Below, one piece after another: positions 19,161-30,922 of a DNA stretch of 64,000 bases. Under the pieces are notes generated by a model. The model worked only from the letters and a program-made list of their open reading frames with translations, searched no databases and was not told the origin of the DNA. Position 1 is the stretch's first letter. Every line of letters starts with the position of its first letter. The DNA comes from Parasphingopyxis sp. (lineage in GTDB: Bacteria; Pseudomonadota; Alphaproteobacteria; Sphingomonadales; Sphingomonadaceae), in contig NZ_JANQNS010000015.1 in the NCBI RefSeq assembly GCF_028279465.1, forward strand, positions 558,001-622,000, in the 5' to 3' direction. Position numbers and translations under genes: made by a program.

Positions 19161-19522
19161 GCAGAGTGCAAGCGCTTTTCGGGCTGACCGCCGCAGCTCT
19201 TCTGCTCTCGATGTCTGCCTGTGCACAGGATCGCATGAGCCTGATTGATCAGATCGAGCGAAAGATAGTGCTACCCGAAACAGGCATGGCACTAGCAGAT
19301 TTCAATCGCACCTATGGCTTCCAACTAGAAGCGTCGACAGATGCGAACCCTGATCGTGTGTATGGATATTTCGTTGCCACTAGACCAGGACGCGGCACCG
19401 CCTCGTGGTCAGATGAGCCTGTCAGCCAATACATAATGGATGGCGGTTGTAGCGTGATTCACGTCGAGTACCGGATTTCGCAGCAAGAAGTAACTCGCGT
19501 CTGGTGTAACGGCGTAGCCTAA
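19157..19522 (+). CDS. Small hypothetical lipoprotein
   Basis: 121 residues from a GTG at 19157 that overlaps the purN stop (GTGA). The signal peptide [19 protein letters not shown] ends in a lipobox-like site. The mature part begins with a helix ([18 protein letters not shown]), followed by a beta-rich section with two cysteines ([13 protein letters not shown] and TRVWCNG) that may form a disulfide. No family recognised. Codons are visibly richer in A and T than those of purM/purN, so it may be a late addition to the operon. Its stop overlaps the stop of convergent ndk. Confidence 0.72.
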   Translation: MSRVQALFGLTAAALLLSMSACAQDRMSLIDQIERKIVLPETGMALADFNRTYGFQLEASTDANPDRVYGYFVATRPGRGTASWSDEPVSQYIMDGGCSVIHVEYRISQQEVTRVWCNGVA

Positions 19523-19941
19523 CCGACTATCTCGTCATCGCTGAAGAAAAACGCGATTTCGATAGCCGCGTTTTCATCGCTGTCCGAGCCGTGGACGCTG
19601 TTCGCTTCGATCGACTCGGCGAAGGTCTTGCGGATCGTGCCCTCATCGGCATCGGCCGGATTGGTCGCGCCCATGATCTTGCGGTTGCGTACAACCGCGT
19701 CTTCGCCCTCGAGCACCTGAACGACGACCGGGCCGGACGTCATGAACTCGACGAGCTCGCCGAAAAAGGGGCGTTCCTTATGCACCGCATAAAAACCTTC
19801 GGCCTGTTCGCGGGACATGTGGATGCGCTTCGAGGCGACGACGCGCAGTCCGGTCTCTTCGAGCATCTTGGTGACCGCGCCAGTCAGATTGCGGCGCGTG
19901 GCGTCGGGTTTGATGATGGAAAAGGTGCGTGTAACGGCCAT
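19519..19941 (-). CDS. ndk: Nucleoside diphosphate kinase
   Basis: 140-residue NDK, which exchanges terminal phosphates among nucleoside di- and triphosphates. Signature motifs are [16 protein letters not shown] at the start, [18 protein letters not shown], and the active-site stretch [21 protein letters not shown], containing the catalytic His. Length normal. It is apparently transcribed alone and converges with the small lipoprotein gene, with a 4-bp stop overlap. Confidence 0.98.
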   Translation of the reverse strand: MAVTRTFSIIKPDATRRNLTGAVTKMLEETGLRVVASKRIHMSREQAEGFYAVHKERPFFGELVEFMTSGPVVVQVLEGEDAVVRNRKIMGATNPADADEGTIRKTFAESIEANSVHGSDSDENAAIEIAFFFSDDEIVG

Positions 19942-20039
19942 GACGGCTGAACTCCGATAGATATGGGGAAATTTGCGGTTCGCTTAGTGCGATGTGCGGC
20001 AGTGCGCAAGAGGCAGGCGCCTTGCCCTGCTGCCGAGTT

Positions 20040-20474
20040 TCAAGGCCCCTGCCGCCACCGCCCGCCATCCTGTTTCCAGTAGCGCGGTTCGACATCGTCC
20101 CGGGCGGACAGGTTACGCCATGCCGTTCGCGCATCGTTGAGCCGATCCGCATCGAACAGGTAGAAGACGCGCTCTGCTTCCAGCGCCGCATCGCGCCATA
20201 TGCCATCGGCGAGCATTGTGAAGCGTGCGCCGTTCTTCGGTTCAACATCCTCGGTCAGCAGGATCGGTTGTATCTCTGGCCGGTCGTCCGGGCCGCCATG
20301 CGCGAGAAAGGATGCCGGATCGCGCGTCCACAGGGCCTCGTCGAGCACATCGCGTATCTGCGCGTCTTCCGCGACAATCAGCAAGCGCTCACCGCTTTCG
20401 AGCACTTTCGCCGCGAGCTGTGGAGCGACCGTATCGATCGGCGTGCCGGCCAATTGGTAGAAATCGACCTGCAC
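20040..20474 (-). CDS. holC: DNA polymerase III chi subunit
   Basis: 144-residue HolC-like protein, which links the clamp loader to SSB at the replication fork. The N-terminus MQVDFYQLAGTPIDTVAPQLAAKVLESGERLLI, the middle LWTRDPASFLAHG and the following EIQPILLTEDVEPKNGA match the family; the C-terminal RYWKQDGGRWRQG is the usual ending in alphaproteobacteria. It follows pepA by 9 bp, the common pepA-holC pairing, which supports the call. Confidence 0.92.
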   Translation of the reverse strand: MQVDFYQLAGTPIDTVAPQLAAKVLESGERLLIVAEDAQIRDVLDEALWTRDPASFLAHGGPDDRPEIQPILLTEDVEPKNGARFTMLADGIWRDAALEAERVFYLFDADRLNDARTAWRNLSARDDVEPRYWKQDGGRWRQGP

Positions 20475-20483
20475 GCCGGACGC

Positions 20484-21956
20484 TTATCCTTCGTGATTGT
20501 CGGCGATGAAGCGGTCGAGCAGGCGCACGCCATAGCCGGTCGCGCCCTTGTCCCACAGCTTGGATGCAGACTTGATCCAGACCGTACCGGCAATGTCGAG
20601 ATGCGCCCATTTGACGCCATCCTGTACGAACCGGTGGAGGAACTGCGCGGCCGTAATCGATCCGGCTTCGCGGGGCCCGACATTCTTGATGTCGGCAATC
20701 GGCGAATCGATCAGCTTGTCATAGGCCTTGCCGATCGGCATCCGCCACACAGCGTCACCGCTCGTCTTGCCTGCCGCGAGCAACTGGTCGGCCAGCCCGT
20801 CATCGTTGGAGAAGCAGCCGGCATGTTCATGGCCGAGCGCGATGATCATCGCGCCGGTCAATGTCGCGAGGTCTACCAGCACCTCAGGCGCATATTTTTG
20901 TTGCACCCAGTGCATGGCGTCGCACAGCACCAGCCGCCCTTCGGCGTCGGTATTGAGCACTTCGACCGTCTGACCGTCCATCGTCGTGACGATATCGCTC
21001 GGCCGCTGCGCGTTGCTGCCCGGCATATTCTCGACGAGCCCGCACACGCCGACGACATGCGCCTTGGCCTTGCGCCCCGCAAGCGCGCGCATCGCGCCGG
21101 CAACCGCCGCCGCGCCGCCCATGTCGAACTTCATATCCTCCATGCCGGGGCCAGGCTTCAGCGAGATGCCACCGGTGTCGAAAGTGACGCCCTTGCCAAC
21201 GAACGCGACGGGCTTTTCCTGCGCGCCATCCGTGCCGTCCCAGCGCATCACGAGTAATTTGGGTTCGGCCGCCGAGCCCTGCGCAACCCCCAGCAACGCG
21301 CCCATGCCGAGCTCGGTCATCTCGTCCTTGTCGAGAACTTCGATCTCGACGCCGAGTTCGGCTAGCGGGCGGCAGCGTTCCACGAAGCCTTGCGGATGGA
21401 TCACATTGGGCGGTTCGGTGACGAGTTCTCGGGCTAGCGCGATGCCGGCATAGATCGCTTGGAAACGCTCCCAGCCCGCAGCCTCGTCCTCGGCGATGAC
21501 GGTAATGTCCGTGACGCTCGGTTTGTTCTTTTCCGGCGTCTTGGTGTGATAGCTGTCGAGCCGCCAGCTGCGCTGCAGCGCGCCGAAGGCCATGTTCGAG
21601 CCGGCATCGTCGACATCCGATCCGCTGGCATCGAAGATGAGCGTCGTTTCGCCGGAGGTCAGCAGTTTCGCGACAGCCGCGCCGCCAGCCTTTTGCAGCG
21701 ATTCGGCATCCGGCTGCTTGCCGATGCCGACCAGAAGGATGCGGCGCGTGCCCGCATGCGTATCCGCAAAAATCTCGACGATCGCGCCGAGGTCTCCTTC
21801 GAAACGACTCGCTTCCGCCGCGCGCTTGAGAGCGGCGGCCGCGTCTTCGGGCAGCGCCTTGGTGACTGCATCGGGCGAATCGCCCTTGCGTATCGGCAAG
21901 ATCAAGGCGGATGTGTCGTCTGGAACGGACGCAGCGAATGAAACGGGAATGGAAAT
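20484..21956 (-). CDS. pepA: Leucyl aminopeptidase (M17), probable ATT start
   Basis: About 490-residue cytosolic M17 aminopeptidase. Diagnostic are VAFVGKGVTFDTGGISLKP (metal-binding Lys and Asp), MKFDMGGAAAVAGAM and the NTDAEGRLVLCDA motif with metal ligands and catalytic Arg. The start needs attention: no ATG, GTG or TTG is found at the expected N-terminus. An AGGAG lies seven bases before an ATT (21956) that would give MSIPVSFAASV, matching the usual N-terminus. The only ATG further up (22043) adds 29 unmatched residues and has no ribosome-binding site. It is first in a transcript with holC and divergent from lptD. Confidence 0.9.
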   Translation of the reverse strand: MSIPVSFAASVPDDTSALILPIRKGDSPDAVTKALPEDAAAALKRAAEASRFEGDLGAIVEIFADTHAGTRRILLVGIGKQPDAESLQKAGGAAVAKLLTSGETTLIFDASGSDVDDAGSNMAFGALQRSWRLDSYHTKTPEKNKPSVTDITVIAEDEAAGWERFQAIYAGIALARELVTEPPNVIHPQGFVERCRPLAELGVEIEVLDKDEMTELGMGALLGVAQGSAAEPKLLVMRWDGTDGAQEKPVAFVGKGVTFDTGGISLKPGPGMEDMKFDMGGAAAVAGAMRALAGRKAKAHVVGVCGLVENMPGSNAQRPSDIVTTMDGQTVEVLNTDAEGRLVLCDAMHWVQQKYAPEVLVDLATLTGAMIIALGHEHAGCFSNDDGLADQLLAAGKTSGDAVWRMPIGKAYDKLIDSPIADIKNVGPREAGSITAAQFLHRFVQDGVKWAHLDIAGTVWIKSASKLWDKGATGYGVRLLDRFIADNHEG

Positions 21957-22100
21957 GGCTATTCTCCTGCCGCAGGGAACGGTGTGATGATCATGTCTCC
22001 CGATAGACGAGCCGTCCGGCTCTGGCAAAGGCGATTGCAGCATCGGGCGCGGGGTGCGATAGGCGCGTCCGAAGTGCCGTTATTGTGCCGGTGATAGATT
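21957..22100. promoter_or_regulatory. Divergent region pepA / lptD
   Basis: 144 bp between the proposed pepA start and the TTG of lptD. It carries GGTGA about six bases before the lptD start and AGGAG for pepA on the other strand. No clear promoter boxes can be named. Confidence 0.35.
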
Positions 22101-24377
22101 TTGACGCGTAGCTCCTTTCTCAGTCTGACCGCGATGCCGGCATTCGCGATTCTGGCTGTCTATCCCGCACAGGCGCAGACCGGGACCGACGATCCGTTCC
22201 GGAACGTGATACCGAGCGTGGAATTCACCGATACAGAGCTGCCGCCCCTCGCCTCGCCGCAAAATCCCGAAGAGATCGCGTTCAGCGCCCAGACGGTCGA
22301 ATATGACGGTGAGAATGATATCGTCATCGCGACGGGCGATGTGCGGATGGTGCGGGCCGGGGCGCGGCTGCGCGCCGATCGCGTATCGTGGAACCGGCGC
22401 ACCGGCGCCGTCGAAGCCAGCGGCAATGTCGCCATTCGCACGCCGCAGGCTGATACCGCCTATGCGGACGCCGCGACGCTGACGGATACGTTGCGGGATG
22501 GCATGGTCGAGAATCTGCTTATCGTACTGGAAAATGGCGGGCGATTGGCGGCGCGGAGCGGATCGCGGGCGGATAATGTATCGACCCTCGAAGGCGCGGC
22601 GTACACGCCCTATCCGGCGATCGACTATGACGGAAATCCGCGCGATCCAAGCTGGCGGATTACTGCGGCGCGGATTGTCCACGATCCCGAAACCAATCGC
22701 ATCCGCTACAGCAATGCGCGGTTCGAGCTGTTTGGTGTGACGGTGATGGCGCTGCCAGCCTTTTCGCATCCCGACGGCTCATCCGGTGGCACGAGCGGCT
22801 TTCTTGTCCCGGACCTGCGGCTGAGCCGGGTTAACGGGCTCGAGATCGGAATCCCCTATTATCTGCAGATCGCACCCAATCGAGACCTCACGATCACCCC
22901 GCGCATTTATAGCGAAGTCCTGCCCTCTATTTCCGCCAACTATCGGAACCTCGCGGCCGAGGGGGCATTTCAGATCGGCGGCATGATCACCTATGGCACG
23001 CGCCGGGATATCAATCCGAATGGCGGTCTCACTCCGGTCGGCGATGAGGATGTGCGCGGTTATATCGAGGCGAATGGCCGGTTTCAGTTTACGCCCTATT
23101 GGAGCGTCAGCGGTTCGGGGCGACTGACAACCGACGACACATTTCTGCGCCGCTACGACATTTCGCGGGACGACCGGTTGCGGTCGACCATTTCGGCCGA
23201 GCGTGTCGGGATGGACAGCTATTTCTCGATAACGGGCTGGGCCGTGCAAGATTTGCGCGTGACCTCGGACGCAGGCCAGCAGCCATTTGTGATCCCCGTG
23301 ATCGATTATCGGCTGCGGATGAACGAAGACGTACTCGGCGGCACGATCAAGCTGCAAGCCAACACACTCGGCATAGTCCGCACAGACGGACAGGACACCC
23401 AGCGTGCCTTTGCCAGCGCCGAGTGGAATCTGAGTCGAATCACGACGATGGGCCAGCAGGTGACGCTGACCGCTCTGGTGCGCGGTGATGTCTATCATTC
23501 CGATGAGAATGCCGACACGATCACGGGCCTCTATCGCGGCGAAGAAGGCTGGCAGTTCCGCGGAATCAGTGCGCTGGCCGCCGATATTGCATGGCCGTTT
23601 GTTGGCGAGGTTTTTGGCGGCGTGCAGCGGATCACGCCACGAATCCAGTTCGTAGTGACACCACCGTTGTCCAATCTCGAAGTACCAAACGAGGATTCCC
23701 GGTCGATCGAACTTGAAGTGGCGAATGTGTTCTCGCTCAATCGTTTTCCCGGCTACGACCGGTTCGAGGATGGCGCGCGCGTCACCTATGGCGGCGAATA
23801 TGCGCTCGATCTGCCGCGATTCGCGCTCCGGACGAGCCTCGCGCAAAGCTATCGGCTCAATCGCGAGACGACGCTCTTTCCGAACGGAACGGGCCTTGCA
23901 GAACGCTTCTCGGACATCGTCGGCCGGACGGAAGTTCGCTATGGGCGCTTTCTCGCCCTCACTCACCGCTTCCGGCTCGACAAGGACAATCTCGAGCTGC
24001 GCCGCAACGAGATCGATTTTACCATCGGTTCACGCACGACTTATGCGCAGGTCGGCTATCTGAGGCTCAACCGCGATATCACCTTCAACGTGGAGGATTT
24101 GCGCGACCGGGAGGAATTGCGGACGTCCGCGCGCATCGCGATCGGCAACTACTGGTCCATATTTGGGTCGGCGGTGGTCGATCTGACGAGCCGCGAGGAA
24201 GACCCGATATCGCAATCGGACGGTTTCGAGCCAGTGCGCACGCGGCTCGGCTTCGGTTATGAAGATGAAGGCCTTGAGTTCGGCTTTACATGGCGGCGCG
24301 ATTATGACGATACGGGCGATGCAAGGCGCGGCAATACATTCCTGGTGCGCTTTGCGTTAACGAATTTGGGCCGCTAA
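22101..24377 (+). CDS. lptD: LPS-assembly protein LptD
   Basis: 758-residue outer-membrane LptD, which inserts lipopolysaccharide into the outer leaflet with LptE. A signal peptide (LSLTAMPAFAILAVYPAQAQ) is followed by an OstA-like beta-jellyroll domain (FSAQTVEYDGENDIVIATGDVRMVRAGARLRADRV) and a long beta-barrel domain of the LptD C-terminal family ending in a strand close to the stop. An in-frame TAG two codons upstream limits the start to ATT (22098) or TTG (22101); TTG is chosen, with GGTGA six bases before. It leads a run with surA, pdxA and rsmA, as in enterics and other alphaproteobacteria. Confidence 0.94.
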   Translation: MTRSSFLSLTAMPAFAILAVYPAQAQTGTDDPFRNVIPSVEFTDTELPPLASPQNPEEIAFSAQTVEYDGENDIVIATGDVRMVRAGARLRADRVSWNRRTGAVEASGNVAIRTPQADTAYADAATLTDTLRDGMVENLLIVLENGGRLAARSGSRADNVSTLEGAAYTPYPAIDYDGNPRDPSWRITAARIVHDPETNRIRYSNARFELFGVTVMALPAFSHPDGSSGGTSGFLVPDLRLSRVNGLEIGIPYYLQIAPNRDLTITPRIYSEVLPSISANYRNLAAEGAFQIGGMITYGTRRDINPNGGLTPVGDEDVRGYIEANGRFQFTPYWSVSGSGRLTTDDTFLRRYDISRDDRLRSTISAERVGMDSYFSITGWAVQDLRVTSDAGQQPFVIPVIDYRLRMNEDVLGGTIKLQANTLGIVRTDGQDTQRAFASAEWNLSRITTMGQQVTLTALVRGDVYHSDENADTITGLYRGEEGWQFRGISALAADIAWPFVGEVFGGVQRITPRIQFVVTPPLSNLEVPNEDSRSIELEVANVFSLNRFPGYDRFEDGARVTYGGEYALDLPRFALRTSLAQSYRLNRETTLFPNGTGLAERFSDIVGRTEVRYGRFLALTHRFRLDKDNLELRRNEIDFTIGSRTTYAQVGYLRLNRDITFNVEDLRDREELRTSARIAIGNYWSIFGSAVVDLTSREEDPISQSDGFEPVRTRLGFGYEDEGLEFGFTWRRDYDDTGDARRGNTFLVRFALTNLGR

Positions 24378-24463
24378 GCTGTCGTTCAGGAAGCATCATA
24401 CTACATAGGCGGGAAAATCACGCTGGTCGTGTACCGTGACACAGATGGGATTCTTTATCAGTC

Positions 24464-25828
24464 ATGTTTGAAAAGAGTGTAAGGCGCATGCGCCGGACAA
24501 TCGGGATATTGGCAGCCGTCGGATTGGCGTCCGTCTCCGCGTGGCCGGCTATGGCGCAATCCAACAATCCGCTGACCAACACGGCCGAGCAACTCGGCCT
24601 GCCGGAGAGCTTTACCGTATTCGGCGAACGCGATCCTAACGTCCGGACGCCGACCGCCATCGTTAATGGCGAGATCGTTACGCGAACGGACGTCGATCAC
24701 CGCGTCAATCTGTTCATCGCGGCGAACAGTTCGGTGCAGATCAGCGATGAAGAACGAATGCAGTTGCGGATGCAGATCGTCCGCAATCTGATTGATGAGA
24801 CGCTGCAGATTCAAGAAGCGCGCGCCAATGATATTCTCGTTCCGTCCAGCGATATCGACGCGACCTTCGCGCAGGTCGCCCAGCGCTCTGGTGCGAGTCC
24901 GGAAGAGTTTTCGGAGTTTTTGCGGTCGCAAGGCAGTTCGGCGCGAACGATGAAGCGGCAGATTCAGGGAGAACTGGCGTGGCAACGCGTGCTCCGGCGA
25001 TATGTTAATCCGTTCGTGGCGGTCAGCGACGCGGAGGTCGAAGCGATAATCGATACTCTGGAGCAAAATCGCGGTCAGACCGAATATCGCGTCGCCGAAA
25101 TCTACCTCCCGGCCCGACCGGATAATCAGGCGGAAATTCTCTCTGGTGCGCAGCGTATCCTCCAACAGATCAGCGCTGGCGGTTCGTTCCAGGCCTATGC
25201 GCGGCAATTCTCGCAGGCGTCCACCGCGGCGGTCGGCGGCGATCTTGGCTGGGTCCGGCCGGCGCAGCTTCCGGCGGAACTTGCCGCGGTCGTGACGCAG
25301 ATGCCGGTCGGTGGCATCAGCCAGCCGATTCCGTTGCCCGGCGGGTTTTCGATTGTCGCGCTGATCGATCAACGCCAGGTTCTTGTGAGCAATCCGCGCG
25401 ATGCGATGCTCAGCCTTTCGCAGATCACGCTCACCTTCCCGCCCGGAACGATGCGCGACGTTGCTGAACCGCAGGTCGAGGCGCTGGCAAGCGCGACTCA
25501 GGCGGGCGGCGGCTGCGGTGTTGCAGGCGACATCGCCCAGCGCCTGGGCGGTGAGCTTGTACAGAATGACGGTGTGCGTCTCGGCGATCTGCCCGACGTT
25601 CTGCAGCAGAGCATGGCCAATCTTCAGGTCGGCCAGGCGACCAGCCCCTTCGGTTCGCTGCAGGAAGGCGTGCGCGTTCTCATCCTGTGCGGCCGCGACG
25701 ATCCGCCCGCTGTGGCGGAACCGGACGCGGACATGCTCATGGCGCGCCTCGAGGAGGAGCGCGGCAATCGGCAGGCCCGGCGCTATTTGCGCGACCTTCG
25801 GCGCGACGCGGTCATCGAATATCGCTGA
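24464..25828 (+). CDS. surA: Periplasmic chaperone / peptidyl-prolyl isomerase SurA
   Basis: 454-residue SurA-like protein that escorts outer-membrane proteins, including LptD, across the periplasm. It has a signal peptide ending near AMAQS, a SurA N-terminal domain (TAIVNGEIVTRTDVDHRVNLF; RNLIDETLQIQEA), one well-preserved parvulin domain (EYRVAEIYLPARPDNQAEIL ... FSQASTAAVGGDLGWV ... MPVGGISQPIPLPGGFSIV) and a weaker C-terminal parvulin-like part (LSLSQITLTF). It lies 86 bp after lptD and 13 bp before pdxA, the usual operon order. Confidence 0.93.
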   Translation: MFEKSVRRMRRTIGILAAVGLASVSAWPAMAQSNNPLTNTAEQLGLPESFTVFGERDPNVRTPTAIVNGEIVTRTDVDHRVNLFIAANSSVQISDEERMQLRMQIVRNLIDETLQIQEARANDILVPSSDIDATFAQVAQRSGASPEEFSEFLRSQGSSARTMKRQIQGELAWQRVLRRYVNPFVAVSDAEVEAIIDTLEQNRGQTEYRVAEIYLPARPDNQAEILSGAQRILQQISAGGSFQAYARQFSQASTAAVGGDLGWVRPAQLPAELAAVVTQMPVGGISQPIPLPGGFSIVALIDQRQVLVSNPRDAMLSLSQITLTFPPGTMRDVAEPQVEALASATQAGGGCGVAGDIAQRLGGELVQNDGVRLGDLPDVLQQSMANLQVGQATSPFGSLQEGVRVLILCGRDDPPAVAEPDADMLMARLEEERGNRQARRYLRDLRRDAVIEYR

Positions 25829-25841
25829 GCCGTCCCCTGAC

Positions 25842-26846
25842 ATGAGACCGATTGCTGTATCCCTCGGCGATCCGGCCGGCATCGGACCCGAAATCACGGG
25901 CAAGGCATGGGACGAGCGCAAAAGGCACGACCTCGCGCCCTTCTTCGCGGTGGGCGATCCCAATGCGCTGGCTGCTGTCTGGAACGGGCCGGTCAAACGG
26001 ATCGAATCGCCGGACGAAGCGCGCCCCGTATTCGACAGTGCGCTGCCTCTCCTGACGGTGGACAATGGCGAGCGGACGCGACCCGGCCATCCGACTGCCG
26101 AGAGCGCCCGCTGCGCGCTGGACTCGCTGGAAACGGCTGTGGGACTGGCCCGCTCGGGCGCGGCGCGGGCCGTCGTGACCGGGCCGGTTTCGAAGAACCA
26201 GCTCTACGAGATCGGATTTTCGCATGCCGGGCAGACGGAGTTTGTCGCCGAGCGCTGCGGGGTCTCGCGTGAGAATGCGGCGATGATGCTGGCCGGCCCG
26301 AGTCTCAAAGTCGTGCCGATAACAACCCATATTCCGTTGCGCGACGTGCCCGGGATCGTCTCGGTCGAGCTGATCGTCACCAAGGCACGGGCCGCAGCGC
26401 GCGGCATGGTGCGCAATTTCGGCATCGAGAAGCCACGCCTCGCCTTTGCGGGACTCAATCCGCATGCAGGGGAGTTTGGCGCCTTGGGCCGCGAGGAAAT
26501 CGACGTGATGGAACCCGCTCTGGCGCAGTTGCGCGAAGAGGGTTTCGACGTACAAGGTCCGCTGGCCGCTGATACGATGTTCCACGCGGCTGCGCGCGAG
26601 AAATATGATGTCGCCCTATGCCTCTATCATGATCAGGCGCTGATTCCGCTGAAAACGCTGCATTTCGACGAAGGTGTCAATCTCACGCTGGGTCTTCCCA
26701 TCGTGCGCACATCGCCCGATCACGGGACGGCATTCGAGATTGCCGGGCAAAACAAGGCCAATCCCGGGGCGACGATTGCCGCAATCGGCCTCGCCGCTTT
26801 CTGCGCGGAGCAGCGCATCCGCTATGAAGGCAGCATCGCTGCGTGA
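25842..26846 (+). CDS. pdxA: 4-hydroxythreonine-4-phosphate dehydrogenase
   Basis: 334-residue PdxA, which oxidises 4-phosphohydroxy-L-threonine in pyridoxal phosphate synthesis. Motifs are [16 protein letters not shown] at the start, [43 protein letters not shown], and [38 protein letters not shown], containing metal and substrate ligands. The ATG at 25842 is chosen over the much longer frame from 25401, which overlaps surA. Its stop overlaps the rsmA GTG start. Confidence 0.96.
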   Translation: MRPIAVSLGDPAGIGPEITGKAWDERKRHDLAPFFAVGDPNALAAVWNGPVKRIESPDEARPVFDSALPLLTVDNGERTRPGHPTAESARCALDSLETAVGLARSGAARAVVTGPVSKNQLYEIGFSHAGQTEFVAERCGVSRENAAMMLAGPSLKVVPITTHIPLRDVPGIVSVELIVTKARAAARGMVRNFGIEKPRLAFAGLNPHAGEFGALGREEIDVMEPALAQLREEGFDVQGPLAADTMFHAAAREKYDVALCLYHDQALIPLKTLHFDEGVNLTLGLPIVRTSPDHGTAFEIAGQNKANPGATIAAIGLAAFCAEQRIRYEGSIAA

Positions 26847-27673
26847 CCGCGCTCCCGCCGCTGCGCGATGTGATCGCCCGGCATGGATTGCGCGCGAACA
26901 AGGCTCTGGGACAGAATTTCCTGCTCGATACGCAATTGCTGGCGCGCATCGCCGCAATACCGGGCGATGTTGACGGTCAGCGCGTTTACGAAGTCGGCCC
27001 CGGCCCCGGCGGACTGACGCGCGCGCTGCTCGAAGCCGGCGCGGAGGTCGTGGCCATCGAACGCGATGATCGTTGCCTCACGGCGCTTGACGAGCTCTCG
27101 TCGAGTTTTCCGGGCTGCCTGACCGTGGTTTCGGATGACGCGATGGCGGTCAAAGAAGCGGACATCGGCGTCAAGGATGCGCATATTGTCGCCAATCTGC
27201 CGTATAATATCGGCACGGCGCTGCTTGTGCGCTGGCTCACGCTCGACTCATGGCCGCCATGGTGGCGGTCGCTGACGCTGATGTTCCAGGAAGAGGTGGC
27301 GCGCCGGATCGTCGCCAAGCCGGGCGAAAGCGCCTATGGCCGCCTATCGGTGCTGGCGCAGTGGCGCTCGACCGCCAAAATCGCCCTGAAAGTGCATCGG
27401 TCCGCTTTCGTGCCGCCACCCAAGGTCATGTCGGCCGTCGTCCATATTCGACCGGATGATGCACCGGAGGGCGTCAGTGCCGACACGATTGGCGCGCTGA
27501 CGCAAGCCGCCTTCGGCCAGCGGCGCAAGATGTTGCGGCAAAGCCTGAAGAGCTCGCCAAATGCGGTTCAGGCGCTCGAAGATCTCGGAATCGATGGAAC
27601 GCGACGGGCCGAAACGCTCTCCGTCGAAGACTATATCGGCCTGGCTCGTGCGCTAGACGTCACTAGGGCCTGA
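26843..27673 (+). CDS. rsmA: 16S rRNA dimethyladenosine transferase
   Basis: 276-residue KsgA/RsmA, which dimethylates two adjacent adenosines in the 3' end of 16S rRNA. N-terminal [12 protein letters not shown], the SAM-binding [18 protein letters not shown], and the catalytic NLPYN ([16 protein letters not shown]) are all present, plus [11 protein letters not shown] in the second half. It begins at GTG 26843, overlapping the pdxA stop by 4 bp (GTGA). The 3' end overlaps the convergent TPR gene by 11 bp. Confidence 0.97.
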   Translation: MTALPPLRDVIARHGLRANKALGQNFLLDTQLLARIAAIPGDVDGQRVYEVGPGPGGLTRALLEAGAEVVAIERDDRCLTALDELSSSFPGCLTVVSDDAMAVKEADIGVKDAHIVANLPYNIGTALLVRWLTLDSWPPWWRSLTLMFQEEVARRIVAKPGESAYGRLSVLAQWRSTAKIALKVHRSAFVPPPKVMSAVVHIRPDDAPEGVSADTIGALTQAAFGQRRKMLRQSLKSSPNAVQALEDLGIDGTRRAETLSVEDYIGLARALDVTRA

Positions 27674-28184
27674 CTTCTTCCTCTGTCTCAGGAACCGGAA
27701 CGCTGTTTTCCTGCGCCGCCATTTGGGCGGCAGGCGGGCCCGCTTCGATAGCGGCCGCTAGAGTCGTCGCCTCAGCGCATTCCGTCTGGCAGAGCGCCTC
27801 GATGCGGGTTAGATTGCGCTGAGCGCGTTCCACCGCGCCGCGGCGGACCAGCACCTGGCCCTGCCCTTCCAGCGCAGCAAGATCGTTCGGATCAATCGTC
27901 AGCGCTTCGCGATAATAGCGAATAGCCAAGCCCGGTAGCTCCCTGGCCTCGGCGATTTCGGCGAGTGCGATAAAGCCGTCCCGGTTGCGCGGATCGACGG
28001 CCAGTGCGGTCTCAACGAGATCCGCCGCGCGCTCGTTGTCGCCCTCGGCAAGCGCCGCCCGCCCCGCTTCCACCAGTGCAACAGACTGCGGATCGATATC
28101 ATCGTCGCTGCGTTGCCCATGCACTGTGCTTGAAACCGTGGCGAGCGTCAGCGACAGGGCAATGGCGAGCGGGGAAAAGCGCAT
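27663..28184 (-). CDS. Exported TPR-repeat protein
   Basis: 173 residues with a signal peptide ([23 protein letters not shown]) and two to three tetratricopeptide repeats ([63 protein letters not shown]). Two cysteines ([10 protein letters not shown]) could pair. The start at 28184 has GGAG six bases upstream; the longer frame starting at 28223 hides the signal. TPR proteins act as binding scaffolds; no partner can be named. It lies 32 bp downstream of rsmB and converges on rsmA. Confidence 0.78.
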   Translation of the reverse strand: MRFSPLAIALSLTLATVSSTVHGQRSDDDIDPQSVALVEAGRAALAEGDNERAADLVETALAVDPRNRDGFIALAEIAEARELPGLAIRYYREALTIDPNDLAALEGQGQVLVRRGAVERAQRNLTRIEALCQTECAEATTLAAAIEAGPPAAQMAAQENSVPVPETEEEVRP

Positions 28185-28216
28185 GATAAGCTCCGTAACA
28201 GTTTCCTTGCGATCTT

Positions 28217-29401
28217 CTAGCATGACCGTTGCAGTCTTGCGAAGAAAAACCCGTCCGTTCCGTGGCGGGCCGGTGTCAGTACGAGGCCAGCTTGCGATTC
28301 GGCGCCTTTGCGACTAGCAGGCGGCACCTTGCTGAAATCCGAACGGGATTGCAGAAAATGCGCGATTTGCCCGTCTCCCTCTTCGGCCAGCAACGAACAG
28401 ACCGCATAAACCAGAAAACCGCCGGGTTTTACAAGGGGCGCGGCCGTTTCGAGCAAATGGCGCTGCGTGTCGGCGAACCGCTGAATGGCGGCTTCGGTCA
28501 ATCGCCAGCGCGCTTCCGGATTGCGCCGCCACGTACCGGTGCCGCTGCACGGCGCATCGACCAGCACGATATCGGCCTGATCCGCGAGATCGGCCAGCGC
28601 CTCACTCTCCCGACCGGGATTGAGGAAGCGCGTCTCGATCGTGCCTATGCCGGACCGTTGCGCGCGCGGCTCGAGGCGTGAGAGCCGCTTGCGGTCTGTG
28701 TCGCAGGCTATCAATCGCCCCTTGCCCGCCATGCGATCGTAAAGTGCAAGCGTTTTGCCGCCCGCGCCGGCGCACAGATCGACCACGGTCATGCCCGGCC
28801 GGGCATCGCAGCAATCGACGATATACTGGCTGCCTTCGTCCTGGATATCGACAAGGCCGTCGCGCCACAGCGCATGCTGTTCGACCGGAAAGCCTTGCGG
28901 CAGCCGTACGGCGGTATCGCTCAAGCTGCCCGCTTCGGCATCGTCGAGGGCGGCCATAACGGTATCGCGGTCGATCTTTTCCAGGTTGACCCGAATATCG
29001 AGCGGCGCACGGCCCGACAGGCTTGCGATATCCGCATCGTCGATAGCATCCGCAAATCGTGCGCGTAGCCACTCGGGAAGTCCGGATTGCAAAGCACCAA
29101 CCTCGTTTTCGGCGATGGGCGGCGGTCCGTAGCGCGATCCATCGAAGGCGTCCTGCAACTCCGGTCGATCCTGCGTCAGCCCGACCATAGCGGCACGGCC
29201 ATCATGCGGCGGCGTTCCGTAGCGCCGGATAGCGGCATATACCAATTCACGCACCGCGCGCCGGTCCTTCGATCCGGCATAGCGCCGTTCGGCGAAATAG
29301 CGCTTGATCAGCGTATCGGCTGCCGGTCCGCTGGATTGTGCGGCCGCGATGATTTCGTCGAGCAGTTCGATGGCCGCCTGAACGCGCGCGGCGGGCGTCA
29401 T
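28217..29401 (-). CDS. rsmB: RsmB/NOP-family 16S rRNA cytosine-C5 methyltransferase
   Basis: 394-residue SAM-dependent RNA m5C methyltransferase. The N-terminal part is the NusB-like RNA-binding domain ([40 protein letters not shown]). The methyltransferase core shows [15 protein letters not shown] (motif I), [20 protein letters not shown] (motif IV, one catalytic Cys) and [13 protein letters not shown] (motif VI, second Cys). Length and order fit RsmB. It starts 3 bp after the guaB stop, so the two are cotranscribed. The exact target, expected to be position 967 of 16S rRNA, is inferred. Confidence 0.88.
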   Translation of the reverse strand: MTPAARVQAAIELLDEIIAAAQSSGPAADTLIKRYFAERRYAGSKDRRAVRELVYAAIRRYGTPPHDGRAAMVGLTQDRPELQDAFDGSRYGPPPIAENEVGALQSGLPEWLRARFADAIDDADIASLSGRAPLDIRVNLEKIDRDTVMAALDDAEAGSLSDTAVRLPQGFPVEQHALWRDGLVDIQDEGSQYIVDCCDARPGMTVVDLCAGAGGKTLALYDRMAGKGRLIACDTDRKRLSRLEPRAQRSGIGTIETRFLNPGRESEALADLADQADIVLVDAPCSGTGTWRRNPEARWRLTEAAIQRFADTQRHLLETAAPLVKPGGFLVYAVCSLLAEEGDGQIAHFLQSRSDFSKVPPASRKGAESQAGLVLTPARHGTDGFFFARLQRSC

Positions 29402-29404
29402 GGC

Positions 29405-30922
<1,518 letters not shown>

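Noticed and set aside
24458-26065. 535-residue frame antisense to surA and pdxA
   Set aside because: Opposite two clear genes; composition typical of a shadow frame.
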